Assembly: GCA_045636145.1 (NCBI GenBank)
Contig: JAZTWV010000006.1
Location: forward strand, 1-33,871
From: Flemingiibacterium sp045636145
Lineage (GTDB): Bacteria; Bacillota; Clostridia; Oscillospirales; CAG-272
Direction of reading: 5' to 3'
Length of the DNA stretch: 33,871 nucleotides
The notes under the pieces were generated by a model. The model had not been told where the DNA came from. It did not search any database and worked only from the letters and a program-made list of their open reading frames with translations. Shown here in pieces: positions 15,107 to 23,794 of this stretch (positions are counted from its first letter, which is position 1; every line of letters starts with the position of its first letter). A program made the position numbers and the translations under genes.

Positions 15107-16252
15107 TTACTCCTCGTTATAGTTTCCGATAAAACGGAAATCGGACAGCTCGTCGGACAGCGCACAGATAAGATTAAATGTGTGCTCATCGGTCATTGAG
15201 CCGTTAAAATCAAGATGGAATCGGTATTCAAAAGGTGCTTTCGGTATTGGACGGCTCTCGATCTTTGTAAGATTCAGCCCCAACGCCGAAAAATAACCGA
15301 GAATACGCGAAAGTGTGCCCTCTTTGTGGGCAAGAGAAAACTGTATGCTTATTTTATCAGCCCCGTGTGCAATTGTCAGCTCACGGGATATCGCCGCAAA
15401 GCGTGTAGTGTTGTGCTTCTCGTTCTGAATGCCGCGTGACAGGATATCAAGTCCGTAAAGCTCGGCACATTCAGAGGAAGCGATGGCGGCAATATCGGAG
15501 CGCACCGAACTTGAAACAAGCTCCGCCGCCTTGGCGGTATTGGTAGCCTGTGTTGCGGAGATTCCCGCACTTTCAAGAAATTCACTGCACTGACCGATTG
15601 CCTGTGGGTGAGATATGATCTCCTTGATATCCGAAAGGCTCACACCGTGCTTTGCGAGCAGACAGTGCTCCACAGGAAGTCTTAGAGATGCGTAAATGTA
15701 GGCGTCGTTGTCCATTATGGGCCTGTATACGTCGGTAACAGAGCCGTAGGTGGAGTTTTCCACCGGCAGAACGCCGAAATCAATATCACCTTTCCGAAGT
15801 GCCTCGAAAATCTCCGACCAGCTGCCAAAAAACACAATTTCAGCCCCCGGAAACATATGCCTTGCCGCCATAGAAGAAAATGCGCCGTCAACACCCTGCG
15901 CGCCCACCTTTTTACCCTCAAAACCGCAAGGAACACGCTCACCTGCTAAAATAGCGTTATTAAAAAACTCTCTTTTTGGTGACGTCTGACTCTTAAGCTC
16001 ATATTGATGAAGCTTCGACATATTCATGATACCGTCGTATGTACCAACAAGCTTTTCCCTGACATCAGAGGGAGAACGCTCGCCTATTTTGTCAAGCACT
16101 GCCCTCTCACGGGTCTCGTCGAACACCTTCATGTTGTTTGCAAGCTTATATTTTGCAACGCTTTCCGCCACACGGATGCGTTTTTCAAGAAGTGCTAAAA
16201 GCTGTGAGTCGATCTCGTCGATCTCCGCTCTGCACTGTGATAAATCTTTCAT
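15107..16252 (-). CDS. pheA: Bifunctional chorismate mutase / prephenate dehydratase
   Basis: A 381-residue fusion for phenylalanine synthesis. Residues about 1-85 are an AroQ chorismate mutase (C-R-A-E-I-D-E-I-D, then K-x-x-x-x-M-K-V-F-D). Residues about 110-285 are the prephenate dehydratase, with G-A-F-S in the substrate region and the catalytic T-R-F in N-T-T-R-F. Residues about 295-375 are an ACT domain for Phe feedback, with the E-S-R-P motif. The product is phenylpyruvate. The ribosome binding site is weak (GGAA). It is inside the long minus operon between the methyltransferase and the ECF genes. Confidence 0.95.
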   Translation of the reverse strand: MKDLSQCRAEIDEIDSQLLALLEKRIRVAESVAKYKLANNMKVFDETRERAVLDKIGERSPSDVREKLVGTYDGIMNMSKLHQYELKSQTSPKREFFNNAILAGERVPCGFEGKKVGAQGVDGAFSSMAARHMFPGAEIVFFGSWSEIFEALRKGDIDFGVLPVENSTYGSVTDVYRPIMDNDAYIYASLRLPVEHCLLAKHGVSLSDIKEIISHPQAIGQCSEFLESAGISATQATNTAKAAELVSSSVRSDIAAIASSECAELYGLDILSRGIQNEKHNTTRFAAISRELTIAHGADKISIQFSLAHKEGTLSRILGYFSALGLNLTKIESRPIPKAPFEYRFHLDFNGSMTDEHTFNLICALSDELSDFRFIGNYNEE

Positions 16253-16274
16253 TATGCCGATTCCTTATAATATG

Positions 16275-17144
16275 TTACTGCGACTCCCATCTTGCAGATG
16301 AACCGCAGGGGAGCACTGCGCCTGTCTCGGTAACGGGCAGACCGATCTCGTCCGCCGTGACCTTGCCGCCGTATTTTTTTGCGATGTGGAGATTTAAAAG
16401 ATAGCCTGTAGTGGAAGCGGACAGACCTGTTGTGTAGGAGTTAAGAAGGAAAAACAGCGGTTCGTCCGACAAAACCTGCGCGGTCAGCAAAACAAGGTCG
16501 TCAATATTTTCTTCAAGCTTCCAGACCTCGCCCGACGGACCGCGTCCATAGCTTGGGGGGTCCATTATAACGGCATCGTACTTGTTGCCGCGGCGAATCT
16601 CGCGCTCGACAAATTTTTTGCAGTCGTCCACAATATAGCGTATGGGCGCGTCAGAAAGACCGCACAGCTTTGCGTTTTCCTTGCACTGCAAAACCATTCC
16701 CTTTGCCGCATCAACGTGGCAGACAGAAGCACCTGCCTTTGCGGCGGCAACCGTAGCACCGCCTGTATATCCGAACAGATTCAGCACCTTTATGGGGCGA
16801 CCTGCCTTTTTAATAAGCGACGAGAACCAATCCCAGTTCACCGCCTGCTCGGGAAACAGCCCCGTATGCTTAAAGCCCATAGGCTTTATAACAAATTCAA
16901 GGGACAGATTCTCATACGGCAGACGCCATTCTTCGGGAAGTCTGTTCTCCTTCCACGCTCCGCCGCCGCTTGAAGAACGGCGATATACCGCGTCCGCACG
17001 CTTCCAAAGGGGATTTTTCTTCTGATTGTGCCATATTACCTGTGGGTCGGGGCGAATAAGGATGTATTTTCCCCACCTTTCAAGGCGTTCTCCGTCTGAT
17101 GTATCTATAAGCTCATATTCCTGCCAATTATCGGCTTTCCACAT
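16275..17144 (-). CDS. RlmI/RlmL-like class I SAM-dependent methyltransferase
   Basis: A 289-residue Rossmann-fold methyltransferase. The SAM-binding loop is L-N-L-F-G-Y-T-G-G-A (121-130). The acidic motif II is H-V-D-A-A-K, and motif IV is M-D-P-P-S-Y-G-R-G (194-202), typical of COG1092 enzymes that methylate 23S rRNA bases. Unlike RlmI it lacks an N-terminal PUA domain and starts with a short beta region. The rRNA target cannot be named. It sits 13 bases after ruvB and 22 before pheA. Confidence 0.88.
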   Translation of the reverse strand: MWKADNWQEYELIDTSDGERLERWGKYILIRPDPQVIWHNQKKNPLWKRADAVYRRSSSGGGAWKENRLPEEWRLPYENLSLEFVIKPMGFKHTGLFPEQAVNWDWFSSLIKKAGRPIKVLNLFGYTGGATVAAAKAGASVCHVDAAKGMVLQCKENAKLCGLSDAPIRYIVDDCKKFVEREIRRGNKYDAVIMDPPSYGRGPSGEVWKLEENIDDLVLLTAQVLSDEPLFFLLNSYTTGLSASTTGYLLNLHIAKKYGGKVTADEIGLPVTETGAVLPCGSSARWESQ

Positions 17145-17157
17145 TGCTGTATGTCCT

Positions 17158-18252
17158 TTACTTTTTATTTTGGTCGTTTAGTGACTGAGAAAATATGTCA
17201 AACTGTGACGAATCGTCCTCTTTTCTTGCCTGAGGCTCGGAAAACGGCAGACCAAGATGCTCATATGCAAGCCTTGTGGCGCATCTTCCTCGCGGTGTGC
17301 GTGAAAGATAGCCTATCTGCATAAGGTACGGCTCGTACACATCCTCAATGGTGATAGCTTCCTCTCCCACAGTTGCGGCAAGGGTCTCAAGTCCCACAGG
17401 GCCGCCGCCGTAGAATGTTATTATGGTTTCAAGCATCCGTCTGTCAATATTGTCAAGACCAAGCTCGTCAATCTCCATCATGTCAAGTGCCGCAGATGCC
17501 GTCTTTCTGTCAATGACTCCACTGCCCTTTACCTGCGCATAGTCGCGTACACGCTTCAGTAGACGGTTGGCGATTCGCGGCGTGCCGCGCGAGCGTGATG
17601 CAAGCTCAAGGGAGCCTTCCTCGTCAATGGCAACGCCGAGGATTCCTGCCGAGCGGCGTATGATAAACGCAAGCTCCTCAACGGTGTACAGCTCCAGACG
17701 GAGAAGCACACCGAAACGGTCACGGAGCGGCGTTGTAAGCTGACCTGCTCTTGTTGTCGCGCCAATCAGCGTAAAGCGCGGCAGAGGCAAATGTATGCTC
17801 TGTGCCGACGGACCTTTACCGATGATGATATCAACGGCATAGTCCTCCATTGCAGGATAAAGAATCTCCTCCACCTGCCTTGGAAGCCTGTGTATCTCGT
17901 CAATAAAAAGCACGTCTTTTTCGTTAAGATTTGTAAGCAGAGCCACAAGGTCTCCCTGCTTTTCAATGGCAGGACCGCTTGTTACGCGGATGTTGACACC
18001 AAGCTCGTTTGCGATGATATTTGAAAGCGTTGTCTTGCCAAGTCCCGGAGGGCCGTACAGCAGAACATGGTCCAGCGTATCTTCTCTCAGTCTTGCGGCA
18101 TCAATGCTTATTTTAAGATTTTCCTTGGCTTTTGTCTGTCCCACATAGTCAGAAAGGACAGTCGGACGAAGACTTCTGTCGTTATCCCCATCCTCCGAGA
18201 TGGGAGCGGCATCAACAATTCGCCCGTCAAACTCGCTTGCGTCGTAATTCAT
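17158..18252 (-). CDS. ruvB: Holliday junction branch-migration helicase RuvB
   Basis: A 364-residue AAA+ motor that drives branch migration with RuvA. It has Walker A G-P-P-G-L-G-K-T-T (67-75), Walker B V-L-F-I-D-E-I-H, sensor I A-T-T-R-A-G, arginine-finger region R-D-R-F-G, and a C-terminal winged helix ending in R-T-P-R-G-R near 320. A short polar tail follows. The gene lies 44 bases after ruvA. Order ruvC-ruvA-ruvB is typical of many bacteria. Confidence 0.97.
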   Translation of the reverse strand: MNYDASEFDGRIVDAAPISEDGDNDRSLRPTVLSDYVGQTKAKENLKISIDAARLREDTLDHVLLYGPPGLGKTTLSNIIANELGVNIRVTSGPAIEKQGDLVALLTNLNEKDVLFIDEIHRLPRQVEEILYPAMEDYAVDIIIGKGPSAQSIHLPLPRFTLIGATTRAGQLTTPLRDRFGVLLRLELYTVEELAFIIRRSAGILGVAIDEEGSLELASRSRGTPRIANRLLKRVRDYAQVKGSGVIDRKTASAALDMMEIDELGLDNIDRRMLETIITFYGGGPVGLETLAATVGEEAITIEDVYEPYLMQIGYLSRTPRGRCATRLAYEHLGLPFSEPQARKEDDSSQFDIFSQSLNDQNKK

Positions 18253-18296
18253 GTTACACTCCGAAATTTATGTTAGAATTTTAAGGTGTGCAGTAA

Positions 18297-18899
18297 TCAC
18301 TGCTTCATGAGCCGCTTCAGTGCCGCGGTAATAAGGGATTCAAGCGGCATCACCGAGGAATCAATTCCCGAAAGAGCCTCGGTGGCTTCGGATTTGGTGT
18401 AGCCGAGAACGAGAAGCGCATTTACCGCATCGGACAGCTTGCCGGTCGCCGTGATTCCAACAGGCGCCGCCACTACAGCCTCCCCGCCGTATTCCTTTGC
18501 CAGCTTGTCTTTGAGTTCGAGCACGATCCTCGCCGCAGTCTTTGCACCGATACCGTTTGCCTTTCCGAGAAGCTTTGTGTCGGAGGAGCAGACTGCCGCC
18601 GCAAACTGCTCAGGGGTAAGCGTTGACAGAATTGATATTGCCGCCTTCGGACCGACGCCCGAAACGGTGATAAGCTTGCAGAATGCGGAATGCTCCTCCA
18701 TGGAGTAAAATCCGAACAGCTCCACTGCATCCTCGCGCACCGCAAGATAAGTATAAAGCTTGACACGCTCACCGAGCTTGTGTCCGACAGCCGCCGCTGT
18801 GTTTGTGGATATTGTTAGCTTGTACCCAACACCCGAACAGTCGATAACAGCGGTGTGTGCTTCGGTAAGACACAGCTCACCGCATATGTGATAGAACAT
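18297..18899 (-). CDS. ruvA: Holliday junction-binding protein RuvA
   Basis: A 200-residue protein. Residues about 1-62 form the OB-fold domain (Y-H-I-C-G-E-L start), about 65-140 the helix-hairpin-helix pair with G-V-G-P-K-A-A and G-I-G-A-K-T-A-A-R-I, and about 155-200 the mobile RuvB-contacting domain. It tetramerises on four-way junctions and recruits RuvB. The ribosome binding site is GGAGG. It lies 21 bases after ruvC. Confidence 0.97.
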   Translation of the reverse strand: MFYHICGELCLTEAHTAVIDCSGVGYKLTISTNTAAAVGHKLGERVKLYTYLAVREDAVELFGFYSMEEHSAFCKLITVSGVGPKAAISILSTLTPEQFAAAVCSSDTKLLGKANGIGAKTAARIVLELKDKLAKEYGGEAVVAAPVGITATGKLSDAVNALLVLGYTKSEATEALSGIDSSVMPLESLITAALKRLMKQ

Positions 18900-18920
18900 A
18901 AAAATCCTCCGAAAACGGTT

Positions 18921-19442
18921 TTAATTTTTTCTTGTTGTGTAGTAATCCTTGTTGAAATATCCGCGCATTTTTGAATTGCCCGTGTTTGCGTGGCAGATAG
19001 CGATTGCCAGCGCATCGCAGGTGTCGTCAAGCTTGGGGGCTGATTCAAGCTTTAAAAGAAGCTCCACCATATGCATGACCTGCTTTTTCTGGGCACGTCC
19101 GTATCCTACCACCGACTGCTTGACCTGAAGCGGAGTGTATTCGCTGATGTTAAGTCCATTTTGTCTTGCGCACAGGAGAATAACACCGCGCGCCTCGGCA
19201 ACAGGCACCATGGTCTTTTGGTTGGTGTTGAAAAACAGCTCCTCTATTGCCATTTCCTCCGGATGATATATGGAGATAAGCTCCGAAAGCCGCTCATATA
19301 TCATTTCAAGACGGGCATCCACATCGGTGTGGGCAGGCGTTTGTATAGACCCGTGAGCAAGGGTGGTAAAACGGGAATTTTTGTATTCGATTATTCCGTA
19401 ACCCACAATGGCAATACCGGGGTCGATTCCGAGAATTATCAT
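18921..19442 (-). CDS. ruvC: Holliday junction resolvase RuvC
   Basis: A 173-residue RNase H-fold endonuclease that cuts four-way junctions symmetrically. The acidic active site is visible: Asp in I-L-G-I-D-P-G (residue 6), Glu in M-A-I-E-E (about 67), and the D-x-x-D pair in L-D-D-T-C-D-A-L-A. I chose the ATG at 19442, which gives the family's M-I-I-L-G-I-D start. A GTG nine codons earlier has no better ribosome binding site. It is the first gene of the operon and has a consensus promoter at 19485-19513. Confidence 0.95.
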   Translation of the reverse strand: MIILGIDPGIAIVGYGIIEYKNSRFTTLAHGSIQTPAHTDVDARLEMIYERLSELISIYHPEEMAIEELFFNTNQKTMVPVAEARGVILLCARQNGLNISEYTPLQVKQSVVGYGRAQKKQVMHMVELLLKLESAPKLDDTCDALAIAICHANTGNSKMRGYFNKDYYTTRKN

Positions 19443-19484
19443 TTCTTTCTGTTTCTTTCTTAGTGACACATTAAATAATGTAAT

Positions 19485-19513
19485 ATTATATCATATAAAG
19501 GGGATTTTGTCAA
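19485..19513 (-). promoter_or_regulatory. Perfect sigma-A promoter of the ruvCAB operon
   Basis: On the minus strand TTGACA (19508-19513), a 17-base spacer and TATAAT (19485-19490) match consensus at all 12 positions. A T-G one base before the -10 makes it an extended -10 too. It lies in the 80-base gap between the polA stop and ruvC. Start of transcription should be near 19478. Confidence 0.92.
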
Positions 19514-19522
19514 TAGATAAGC

Positions 19523-22075
19523 TTAATCCTTGCAGTCGTACCAGCTTTTTCCCACAGCCGCGCTGACTGTCAGCGGAACGAGAAGCGTGGCGGCACTTTC
19601 CATCTCGCGGATAAGCAGTTCCCTCGCCGCTTCGGCATCACTCTCTGCCGCTTCCACTATAAGCTCGTCGTGCACCTGAAGTATGAGCTTTGCATCAAGT
19701 CCGCTCTCCCGAAGTGCACGGTTTACCCTTATCATAGCAATCTTAATAATATCCGCCGCACTTCCCTGTATGGGGCTGTTCATCGCCACGCGCTCACCGA
19801 ACTGCGCTAGCATCCGCTTGCCGGATTTAAGCTCCGGAATATCACGTCTGCGACCGAACATGGTGGTAACAAAGCCGTCCGACTTCGCCTGTTCCACGAT
19901 ATCCGTAAGATATTTTGCAACCCTCGGATATTTCGCAAGATAAGCCTCGATATACTCCGCCGCCTGCTTTTTTGTAACTCCGATATCCTGTGCCAGCGAG
20001 AAATCCGAAATGCCGTACACGATTCCGAAATTCACCGCCTTGGCACGCTTTCTCATCTCGCCTGTGACCGCTTCAATCGGAACACCGAATGCCTGAGATG
20101 CCGTAACGGTGTGGATGTCGATGCCGTTTGTAAAGGCATCTATCATGGTTTCGTCGCCCGAAATGTGTGCGAGCAGACGAAGCTCTATTTGGGAATAGTC
20201 GGCATCAATAAGCACACGTCCGTCGCCGGGGATAAAGAAGCGGCGAAGCTCACGACCAAGCTCGGTGCGCACGGGAATATTCTGAAGATTCGGCTCGGTG
20301 GACGAAAGTCTGCCTGTTGCAGTGACGGTCTGATTGAAGCTTGAATGAATCCGCCCCTCACCGTCTGCCGCTTTAACAAGTCCCTCGCCGTAGGTTGACT
20401 GAAGCTTTGTTAATTGACGGTAATCAAGTATATCCTGCACTATCTGATGGTATGGTGCAAGCTTTTCAAGGATATCCGCACTTGTGGAATAGCTTCCGTT
20501 CTTGTTCTTTTTGCCGTGAGGGAGCGCAAGACGCTCAAAAAGCACCTCAGAGAGCTGAATTGGAGATTTTATGTTAAATTCCCCGCCCGCCGCAAAAAAT
20601 ATCCGCTCTTCAAGCTGATGCGCCGCATCCGACAGCATAGCGGTAAATTCGCGAAGTCCCGGCGCGTCTATCTTAAAGCCGTCCGATTCCATCTCCGCAA
20701 GCACCGCCGCAAGGGGAAGCTCGATTTCGTAAAGAAGCGACTCCTGTGAGCGCTCCGTGATAATACCTGACAGTACGTTAGAAAGCTTCAAAAGATCGGC
20801 GGCATCAAAGCCCTCCGATGAATCGCCGAGATAGGCAAGCTTAAGGGCGGCAGTGTCGTATTTGCCTGCCGTTGGGTCTATGACATACGCCGCAAGCGTA
20901 AGGTCGAAATCAAAGGCGAGTTTTGCGTAAAGTCCGTCCACGGAATACAGCACCTTTGAGTCGTATACATAAAGCTTTGCGCCACGCTCTTTGAGCCTGC
21001 AAAGCACATCGGAAAGCCCCTCGCAGGACTCGGCACAGTACACGTTAGTGCCGCCCGCCGAGAAGCTCACAGTGTCCGAAACAAACACAGCCACACGCTC
21101 GCCGCCGGACAAAGCTTTTTCTGCCGCCTCCATGGCATCGGCGCAGATAACGGTATTTTTGGCAGAAGCATTTTCGCCGTCAGCACAGCCTGATTCGGCA
21201 GATTCTTCAAGTCCGAAGCGTTTTATGAGAGCCGAAAATTCAAGCTCGGTGAATAGCGCGCGAAGCTCCGCACGGGCTTCGCCGGCACGCTCACACCGCC
21301 CGTCAATGTCCGCTACAGACATTCCTATGGGAGCATCCTTTATAATGGTGGCAAGCCACCTTGACATATACGCCGAATCCTTGCCGTCAAGAAGCTTTTG
21401 TCGCTGTCCTGCCTTTATTTCGGTGCTGTCGATATTCTCGTAGACTCCCTCAAGAGATTCAAATAATGTTATAAGCTTAAACGCGGTCTTTTCGCCGATT
21501 CCGGGCACTCCGGGAATGTTGTCCGAGGAATCTCCCATCAGTGCCTTTACATCAACAAATTTATCGGGAGTAATACCGTAGGTATCTTTAAATTTTTCGG
21601 TATCAAAATGCACCGTTTCACTGTTTGTGGCAAGAAGCACCGTGGTGCTGTCACAGATAAGCTGAAGCGAGTCACGGTCGCCCGTAAGCACATACGCCAT
21701 AGCTCCTGCATCCGATGCCATAGCGGAAATTGTTCCGAGGATGTCGTCAGCTTCAAAGCCCTCGATGCCAATGACTCTTGCACCCATGGCTTCGACACAG
21801 CGTTTGGCGTAAGGAAGCTGCATTGCAAGCTCCTCCGGCATACCCTTTCTTGCAGCCTTGTAGCCGTCGTATTCCTTGTGTCTGAATGTGGGCGCGCGCA
21901 TATCAAAAGCAACCGCAAAGCCGTCCGGCTGTATTTCGTCAAGCACGCGGTTTAAAATATTTACAAAGCCGTAAACCGCGTTGGTATGAAGTCCGCTTTT
22001 TGTAGTAAGGGGACGAATACCGTAAAATGCGCGGTTAAGTATGCTGTTTCCGTCAACTGCGAGTATTTTTTTCAT
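19523..22075 (-). CDS. polA: DNA polymerase I
   Basis: An 850-residue polymerase used in Okazaki fragment processing and repair. Residues about 1-290 are the 5'-3' exonuclease (V-D-G-N-S start, G-D-R-D-S, and D-S-S-D-N-I-P-G-V-P-G-I-G-E-K-T). A middle domain of about 180 residues corresponds to the 3'-5' exonuclease but lacks the D-x-E metal ligands, so proofreading is probably lost. The C-terminal half is the family A polymerase: motif A D-A-D-Y-S-Q-I-E-L-R, motif B R-x-x-A-K-x-x-x-F-G-I-V-Y-G, and motif C L-Q-V-H-D-E-L. The open frame extends 27 codons upstream, but the ATG at 22075 has AGGAG and gives the family's M-K-K-I-L-A-V-D-G-N start. Confidence 0.97.
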   Translation of the reverse strand: MKKILAVDGNSILNRAFYGIRPLTTKSGLHTNAVYGFVNILNRVLDEIQPDGFAVAFDMRAPTFRHKEYDGYKAARKGMPEELAMQLPYAKRCVEAMGARVIGIEGFEADDILGTISAMASDAGAMAYVLTGDRDSLQLICDSTTVLLATNSETVHFDTEKFKDTYGITPDKFVDVKALMGDSSDNIPGVPGIGEKTAFKLITLFESLEGVYENIDSTEIKAGQRQKLLDGKDSAYMSRWLATIIKDAPIGMSVADIDGRCERAGEARAELRALFTELEFSALIKRFGLEESAESGCADGENASAKNTVICADAMEAAEKALSGGERVAVFVSDTVSFSAGGTNVYCAESCEGLSDVLCRLKERGAKLYVYDSKVLYSVDGLYAKLAFDFDLTLAAYVIDPTAGKYDTAALKLAYLGDSSEGFDAADLLKLSNVLSGIITERSQESLLYEIELPLAAVLAEMESDGFKIDAPGLREFTAMLSDAAHQLEERIFFAAGGEFNIKSPIQLSEVLFERLALPHGKKNKNGSYSTSADILEKLAPYHQIVQDILDYRQLTKLQSTYGEGLVKAADGEGRIHSSFNQTVTATGRLSSTEPNLQNIPVRTELGRELRRFFIPGDGRVLIDADYSQIELRLLAHISGDETMIDAFTNGIDIHTVTASQAFGVPIEAVTGEMRKRAKAVNFGIVYGISDFSLAQDIGVTKKQAAEYIEAYLAKYPRVAKYLTDIVEQAKSDGFVTTMFGRRRDIPELKSGKRMLAQFGERVAMNSPIQGSAADIIKIAMIRVNRALRESGLDAKLILQVHDELIVEAAESDAEAARELLIREMESAATLLVPLTVSAAVGKSWYDCKD

Positions 22076-22096
22076 GTCGTTTCTCCTGTGGGGGTA

Positions 22097-22216
22097 GATG
22101 CTTTTATTATAACATAAATTTTCCTTAGCTTTGTTTTTTCGAAAATTTATGTTCAAATAAAAGCTACTTTATTCCGCCTCCGCATAGCGGAGGCATTGGA
22201 TGCTTTTATTATAACA
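22097..22216. repeat. 18-bp direct repeat with two hairpins in the polA leader
   Basis: An identical 18-base sequence occurs at 22097-22114 and 22199-22216, exactly 102 bases apart; allowing one mismatch it extends to 22 bases. Each copy contains T-G-T-T-A-T-A-A-T on the minus strand. Between them lie a perfect 13-bp inverted repeat (22111-22123 with 22141-22153) and a GC-rich 8-bp hairpin (22176-22183 with 22187-22194, loop ATA). This could be a tandem duplication, or a small inserted element flanked by a long target duplication. Confidence 0.8.
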
Positions 22217-22236
22217 CAAAACGGCTGTTCTGTCAC
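22208..22236 (-). promoter_or_regulatory. Distal sigma-A promoter of polA
   Basis: On the minus strand GTGACA (22231-22236, 5 of 6 matches) lies 17 bases from a perfect TATAAT (22208-22213) with extended T-G. The proximal copy of the repeat gives a second extended -10 at 22106-22111 but has no good -35, so it is either a weak second promoter or a vestige. Confidence 0.75.
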
Positions 22237-22341
22237 CACAAATTTGTTACTTTTTTTATTTTTTCCGCCCACGCCGCAATATTAACATACCGTTCACAAT
22301 TAAGCAACACTATATACGATTATAAATTTATAATTTTATGA

Positions 22342-22347
22342 TATAAT
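22342..22347 (+). promoter_or_regulatory. Possible -10 box for the plus-strand four-gene operon
   Basis: A perfect TATAAT lies 50 bases before the start of the DUF5711-like gene, in very AT-rich DNA. There is no convincing -35 at 16-18 bases. A TTCACA further upstream (22293-22298) pairs with a weaker -10 near 22315. The exact promoter is uncertain. Confidence 0.4.
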
Positions 22348-22396
22348 ATAAAGAAGTTATGCCTTTGTGATATTTTTTCGAAAGGAGCCAACAAAT

Positions 22397-23794
22397 ATGT
22401 CATCGACTCCCGTTAAACATAAACAGCCTTCTATGCCGGACAGAGTGCAAAAAGCAAGCCGTCCGCACCTTGATTCGTACTATACGCGCATATCGGGACA
22501 TTTCCGTGCCGCGAAGTATATAACCGTTATAGTTCTCTCGGCGTTTCTTATTTTTTCTTTCACCTTTCTTCGCAGTGACATAACCCTTGAAAATCTCAGA
22601 TATCTCCTTAAATTCATAAGCTTCACCAACACCGAAACATCCATAACGGCGTCAAAGATAAACTACGCTTCGGGCGACCCCAACCGCCTTGAGCTTTTCA
22701 TCGGCGATCTGTGCACGCTATCCCCCGAGGGCTATGCACTCTACGACTCGCGCGGAAATCAGATCATGGCGGAAAACATAAAATACTCCGTCCCCGTTCT
22801 TAAAACAGGTGACAGATTCACTCTCTGCTATGACCTTGACGGCACGGCGTTTACGGTGCTGAACACTTTCTCAAAGCTGTACGAGGGTACGACGGAATAC
22901 CCCATAACCGACGGCACTATCTCATCTGAGGGAAGCTTTGCCATAGCATCCTCCTCCCGTGAGTACCGCACCGCAATCACCCTTTACGACAGCGATTTTG
23001 AGCCGATCACGCGCATCTACAAAAACGATCATCTCATGGCTCTTGAAATGAAAGACGACGCCTCAGAGCTTGCGGTAATGACCGCAGGTGCAAGAAACGG
23101 CGAATTTTACACAAAAATAGAGCTTATCGCACCGAACAAGGACAAGGAGCTTCATTCATGTGAGCTTGCAGGACTTGGTTACTCCCTTTACTATACCGAC
23201 GGCGGCTTTGCCGTTGTGACCGATGAGTCGATATGTTTTCTTAACAGCGAGCTTGAGCTTATCCGCGCCTACAGGCACGATTCAAGACTTGCAATGTCGG
23301 ATGCATCGGGCAAATATATTATCTGCGCCCATTCGGACAGCGTTATGGGCAACAGCTCCCGTGCCTGCGTGTACACAACGGACGGCAGGCTGATATTTGA
23401 GGGCAGCTTTGACGGAAAGCTTATCGCAATGGACTTTGACGAGAGCGGAGATTACATATTTATCCTCGCAGGAACGACAGTCAGCCGCATAAACCTCATA
23501 AACGATAAGATCGGTGCATTCACCGTGGAATCGGATGCCATAGACATTCTGGCGCAGTCCCCCGAATCGGTGCTGATATGTAAAAAGAACTACGCTTTGA
23601 CATACGAGCTAAAAGATTTCACAGAGCATTATTTTGACCGCGTTGGTGCAGCACCGAAACCGCAGGACACAGCGGACACCGCCCATGAAACCGCGGCAGA
23701 CACCGTTGAGACCGCCGAGGAAACCACTGTAGAGACCGCAAACGACACTATCGTGACTGATACCCACCCTGCCGCAACGGAGGAAACGCCATGA
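22397..23794 (+). CDS. DUF5711-like membrane protein with beta-propeller-like ectodomain
   Basis: A 465-residue protein. A basic cytoplasmic start of about 40 residues is followed by one transmembrane helix (about 41-58). A long extracellular domain built from WD/PQQ-like beta strands comes next, with repeated patterns such as L-Y-D-S-D-F-E and I-C-F-L-N-S-E-L-E. A Thr/Ala/Glu-rich unstructured tail (last 45 residues) resembles a cell-wall spacer. The layout fits what I remember as DUF5711 in Clostridia; the assignment is from memory. The ATG at 22397 with AAAGGAG is preferred over an ATG ten codons upstream. It is the first gene of a four-gene operon and its stop overlaps the cvpA-like start by four bases. 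A propeller domain suggests binding or scaffold work, but no ligand is known. Confidence 0.7.
   Translation: MSSTPVKHKQPSMPDRVQKASRPHLDSYYTRISGHFRAAKYITVIVLSAFLIFSFTFLRSDITLENLRYLLKFISFTNTETSITASKINYASGDPNRLELFIGDLCTLSPEGYALYDSRGNQIMAENIKYSVPVLKTGDRFTLCYDLDGTAFTVLNTFSKLYEGTTEYPITDGTISSEGSFAIASSSREYRTAITLYDSDFEPITRIYKNDHLMALEMKDDASELAVMTAGARNGEFYTKIELIAPNKDKELHSCELAGLGYSLYYTDGGFAVVTDESICFLNSELELIRAYRHDSRLAMSDASGKYIICAHSDSVMGNSSRACVYTTDGRLIFEGSFDGKLIAMDFDESGDYIFILAGTTVSRINLINDKIGAFTVESDAIDILAQSPESVLICKKNYALTYELKDFTEHYFDRVGAAPKPQDTADTAHETAADTVETAEETTVETANDTIVTDTHPAATEETP

Larger units (their letters stand above)
22076..22396. other. Divergent intergenic region between polA and the DUF5711-like gene
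   Basis: About 320 bases without a gene. The left part holds the polA leader, with a direct repeat, two -10 boxes and two hairpins. The middle (about 22217-22300) is AT-rich with a few pyrimidine runs and no recognisable ncRNA. The right part holds the weak promoter and ribosome binding site AAAGGAG (22381-22387) of the plus-strand operon. Confidence 0.8.

Noticed and set aside
22076..22156. 27-residue N-terminal extension of DNA polymerase I
   Set aside because: It covers the hairpin and proximal -10 region; the ATG at 22075 with AGGAG gives the family start.
22076..22250. LexA/SOS box near polA
   Set aside because: No G-A-A-C-N4-G-T-T-C-like palindrome was found; the AT-rich inverted repeat does not fit.
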